Assembly: GCA_047627515.1 (NCBI GenBank)
Contig: JBLHTU010000073.1
Location: 1-16,455 of the forward strand
Direction of reading: 5' to 3'
DNA: 16,455 nt
Source: JAYPLE01 sp047627515
Lineage (GTDB): Bacteria; Bacteroidota; Bacteroidia; Cytophagales; Cyclobacteriaceae
Positions 15,833-16,455 of this stretch are shown piece by piece. The notes below the pieces were generated by a model that had not been told where the DNA came from, did not search any database, and was given only the letters and a program-made list of their open reading frames with translations. The translations under genes and the position numbers were made by a program. Within the stretch, counting starts at the first letter, position 1; the number at the start of each line of letters is the position of its first letter.

Positions 15833-16285
15833 TTAATGCTTGTTTTTTGTGTCAATCAGAATTGTGACCGGTCCATCATTGACCAGAGAAACTTTCATAT
15901 CTGCTCCAAACTCCCCCGATTCAATCTTTTTACCACTTTCTGACGCTATTCGAGACAGAAAAGACTGGTACAAACTAAGTGCTGAATCTGGACTTGCGGC
16001 TTGAATAAATGAAGGCCTGTTTCCTTTTTTGGTACTAGCATGAAGTGTGAACTGGCTTACTACAAGATAATCTCCTGAAATGTCTTGGCAGCTCAAATTC
16101 ATTTTGTCCTCTTGATCTTCGAAAATTCGCAGATTAATGATCTTACTAACCAGCCACTTAATGTCATCTTCTGTGTCCCCCTGCCCGACACCTAGCAAGA
16201 TCATGAGACCCGCTTCAATGGCGCCATTTTGAATGCCTTCGATAGAAACCGAAGCGCTACTCACTCGCTGAAGGACTGCGATCAT
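15833..16285 (-). CDS. dtd: D-aminoacyl-tRNA deacylase Dtd
   Basis: Hydrolyses D-amino acids (and glycine mischarged on tRNA-Ala) from tRNA, protecting translation from D-residues. The protein is 150 residues, the normal size. It begins MIAVLQRVSSASVSIEG and has the conserved SQFTL (77-81) with the following KGNRPSF segment. Near the C-terminus it has the NDGPV block with the Gly-cis-Pro motif (Gly138-Pro139) that contacts the substrate and enforces chirality. The ATG overlaps the stop of the gene before it as ATGA, so translation is probably coupled. It lies 70 bp ahead of lepA; the two share a translation-quality theme. Confidence 0.97.
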   Translation of the reverse strand: MIAVLQRVSSASVSIEGIQNGAIEAGLMILLGVGQGDTEDDIKWLVSKIINLRIFEDQEDKMNLSCQDISGDYLVVSQFTLHASTKKGNRPSFIQAASPDSALSLYQSFLSRIASESGKKIESGEFGADMKVSLVNDGPVTILIDTKNKH

Positions 16286-16455
16286 GCAGAAATAACCTTC
16301 CGGATATGCTTAGGCAGTAATGTATGTTCACCTTTCTCACTTACATGCGCTGACAATTGCATTGCCTTTGCTACGTCTCTGCTATGAATAGCCCATACAC
16401 GCCCTCGACGGCTTCCGATGACAAAAAAGGATATGAATGAACTAAAGGCCTTAGC
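16282..16455 (-). CDS. C-terminal fragment of an unrecognised protein (cut by window edge)
   Basis: The last 57 codons of a gene that enters from the right edge and ends in TGA at 16282-16284, overlapping the dtd ATG by the ATGA arrangement. The visible residues include SFISFFVIGSRRGRVWAIHS, RDVAKAMQLSAH and the closing LLPKHIRKVISA. The segment is basic with one short hydrophobic stretch. I do not recognise a family. In many bacteria dtd follows the ribosome GTPase rsgA or other translation genes, but nothing in this tail identifies such a protein. The open frame, the tight overlap and the lack of any competing frame support it as a real gene. Confidence 0.65.
   Translation of the reverse strand, partial: AKAFSSFISFFVIGSRRGRVWAIHSRDVAKAMQLSAHVSEKGEHTLLPKHIRKVISA

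Noticed and set aside
1..16455. CRISPR arrays, tRNA/rRNA genes, insertion sequences, toxin-antitoxin or phage-defence genes
   Set aside because: No repeat-spacer pattern, cloverleaf-like sequence, transposase, terminal inverted repeats or defence-type domain was found on either strand.

Overview
All genes in this window lie on the minus strand, so transcription runs from high to low coordinates. The organism is almost certainly a member of the Bacteroidota, most likely a Cytophagales-type environmental bacterium. The evidence is a SusC/SusD outer-membrane import pair, a TPR/PD40/CRD/OmpA protein of the PorE type, Bacteroidota-style QueE and lipoprotein signals, moderate-to-low GC content and AT-rich spacers. 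The genus cannot be fixed from the sequence alone.

Block 1 (16455 to 10547) is a tightly packed housekeeping cluster. It holds the 3' end of an unrecognised gene, D-aminoacyl-tRNA deacylase (dtd), elongation factor 4 (lepA), the bifunctional folate enzyme folD, the 7-deazaguanine synthase queE, and a periplasmic/outer-membrane PorE-like protein. Several junctions overlap (ATGA between the partial gene and dtd; 23 bp folD/queE; 4 to 46 bp queE/porE-like), which suggests translational coupling. The theme is translation quality control and tRNA/folate chemistry, with an envelope protein attached at the end.

An AT-rich, 214-bp non-coding gap (10333-10546) separates block 1 from block 2. It must hold the control region of the following operon; its clearest feature is a 9-bp direct repeat with a 10-bp period.

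Block 2 (10332 to 4202) is a SusC-like TonB-dependent transporter, a SusD-like surface lipoprotein of the SusD_2 type and a third acidic lipoprotein. It ends at a strong intrinsic terminator (about 4153-4182). No glycoside hydrolase, peptidase, sulfatase or regulator sits beside it in the window, so the imported substrate is unknown.

Block 3 (4135 to 1 and beyond) starts about 18 bases past that terminator. It encodes an arylsulfotransferase-like beta-propeller protein, a redoxin, a fusion of a c-type cytochrome domain with a PHM-like type II copper monooxygenase, and a two-domain ChrA-family transporter cut by the window edge. The first three carry export signals and the genes overlap or nearly touch, so they look like one envelope redox module. 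This is the most interesting part of the window. The monooxygenase keeps the full set of copper ligands, the heme domain is fused to it, and the redoxin is of the type that (as I recall) is fused to the same domains in some planctomycetes. The substrate is not known. The almost absent promoter space suggests this module may be expressed partly by read-through from the SusC/SusD operon.
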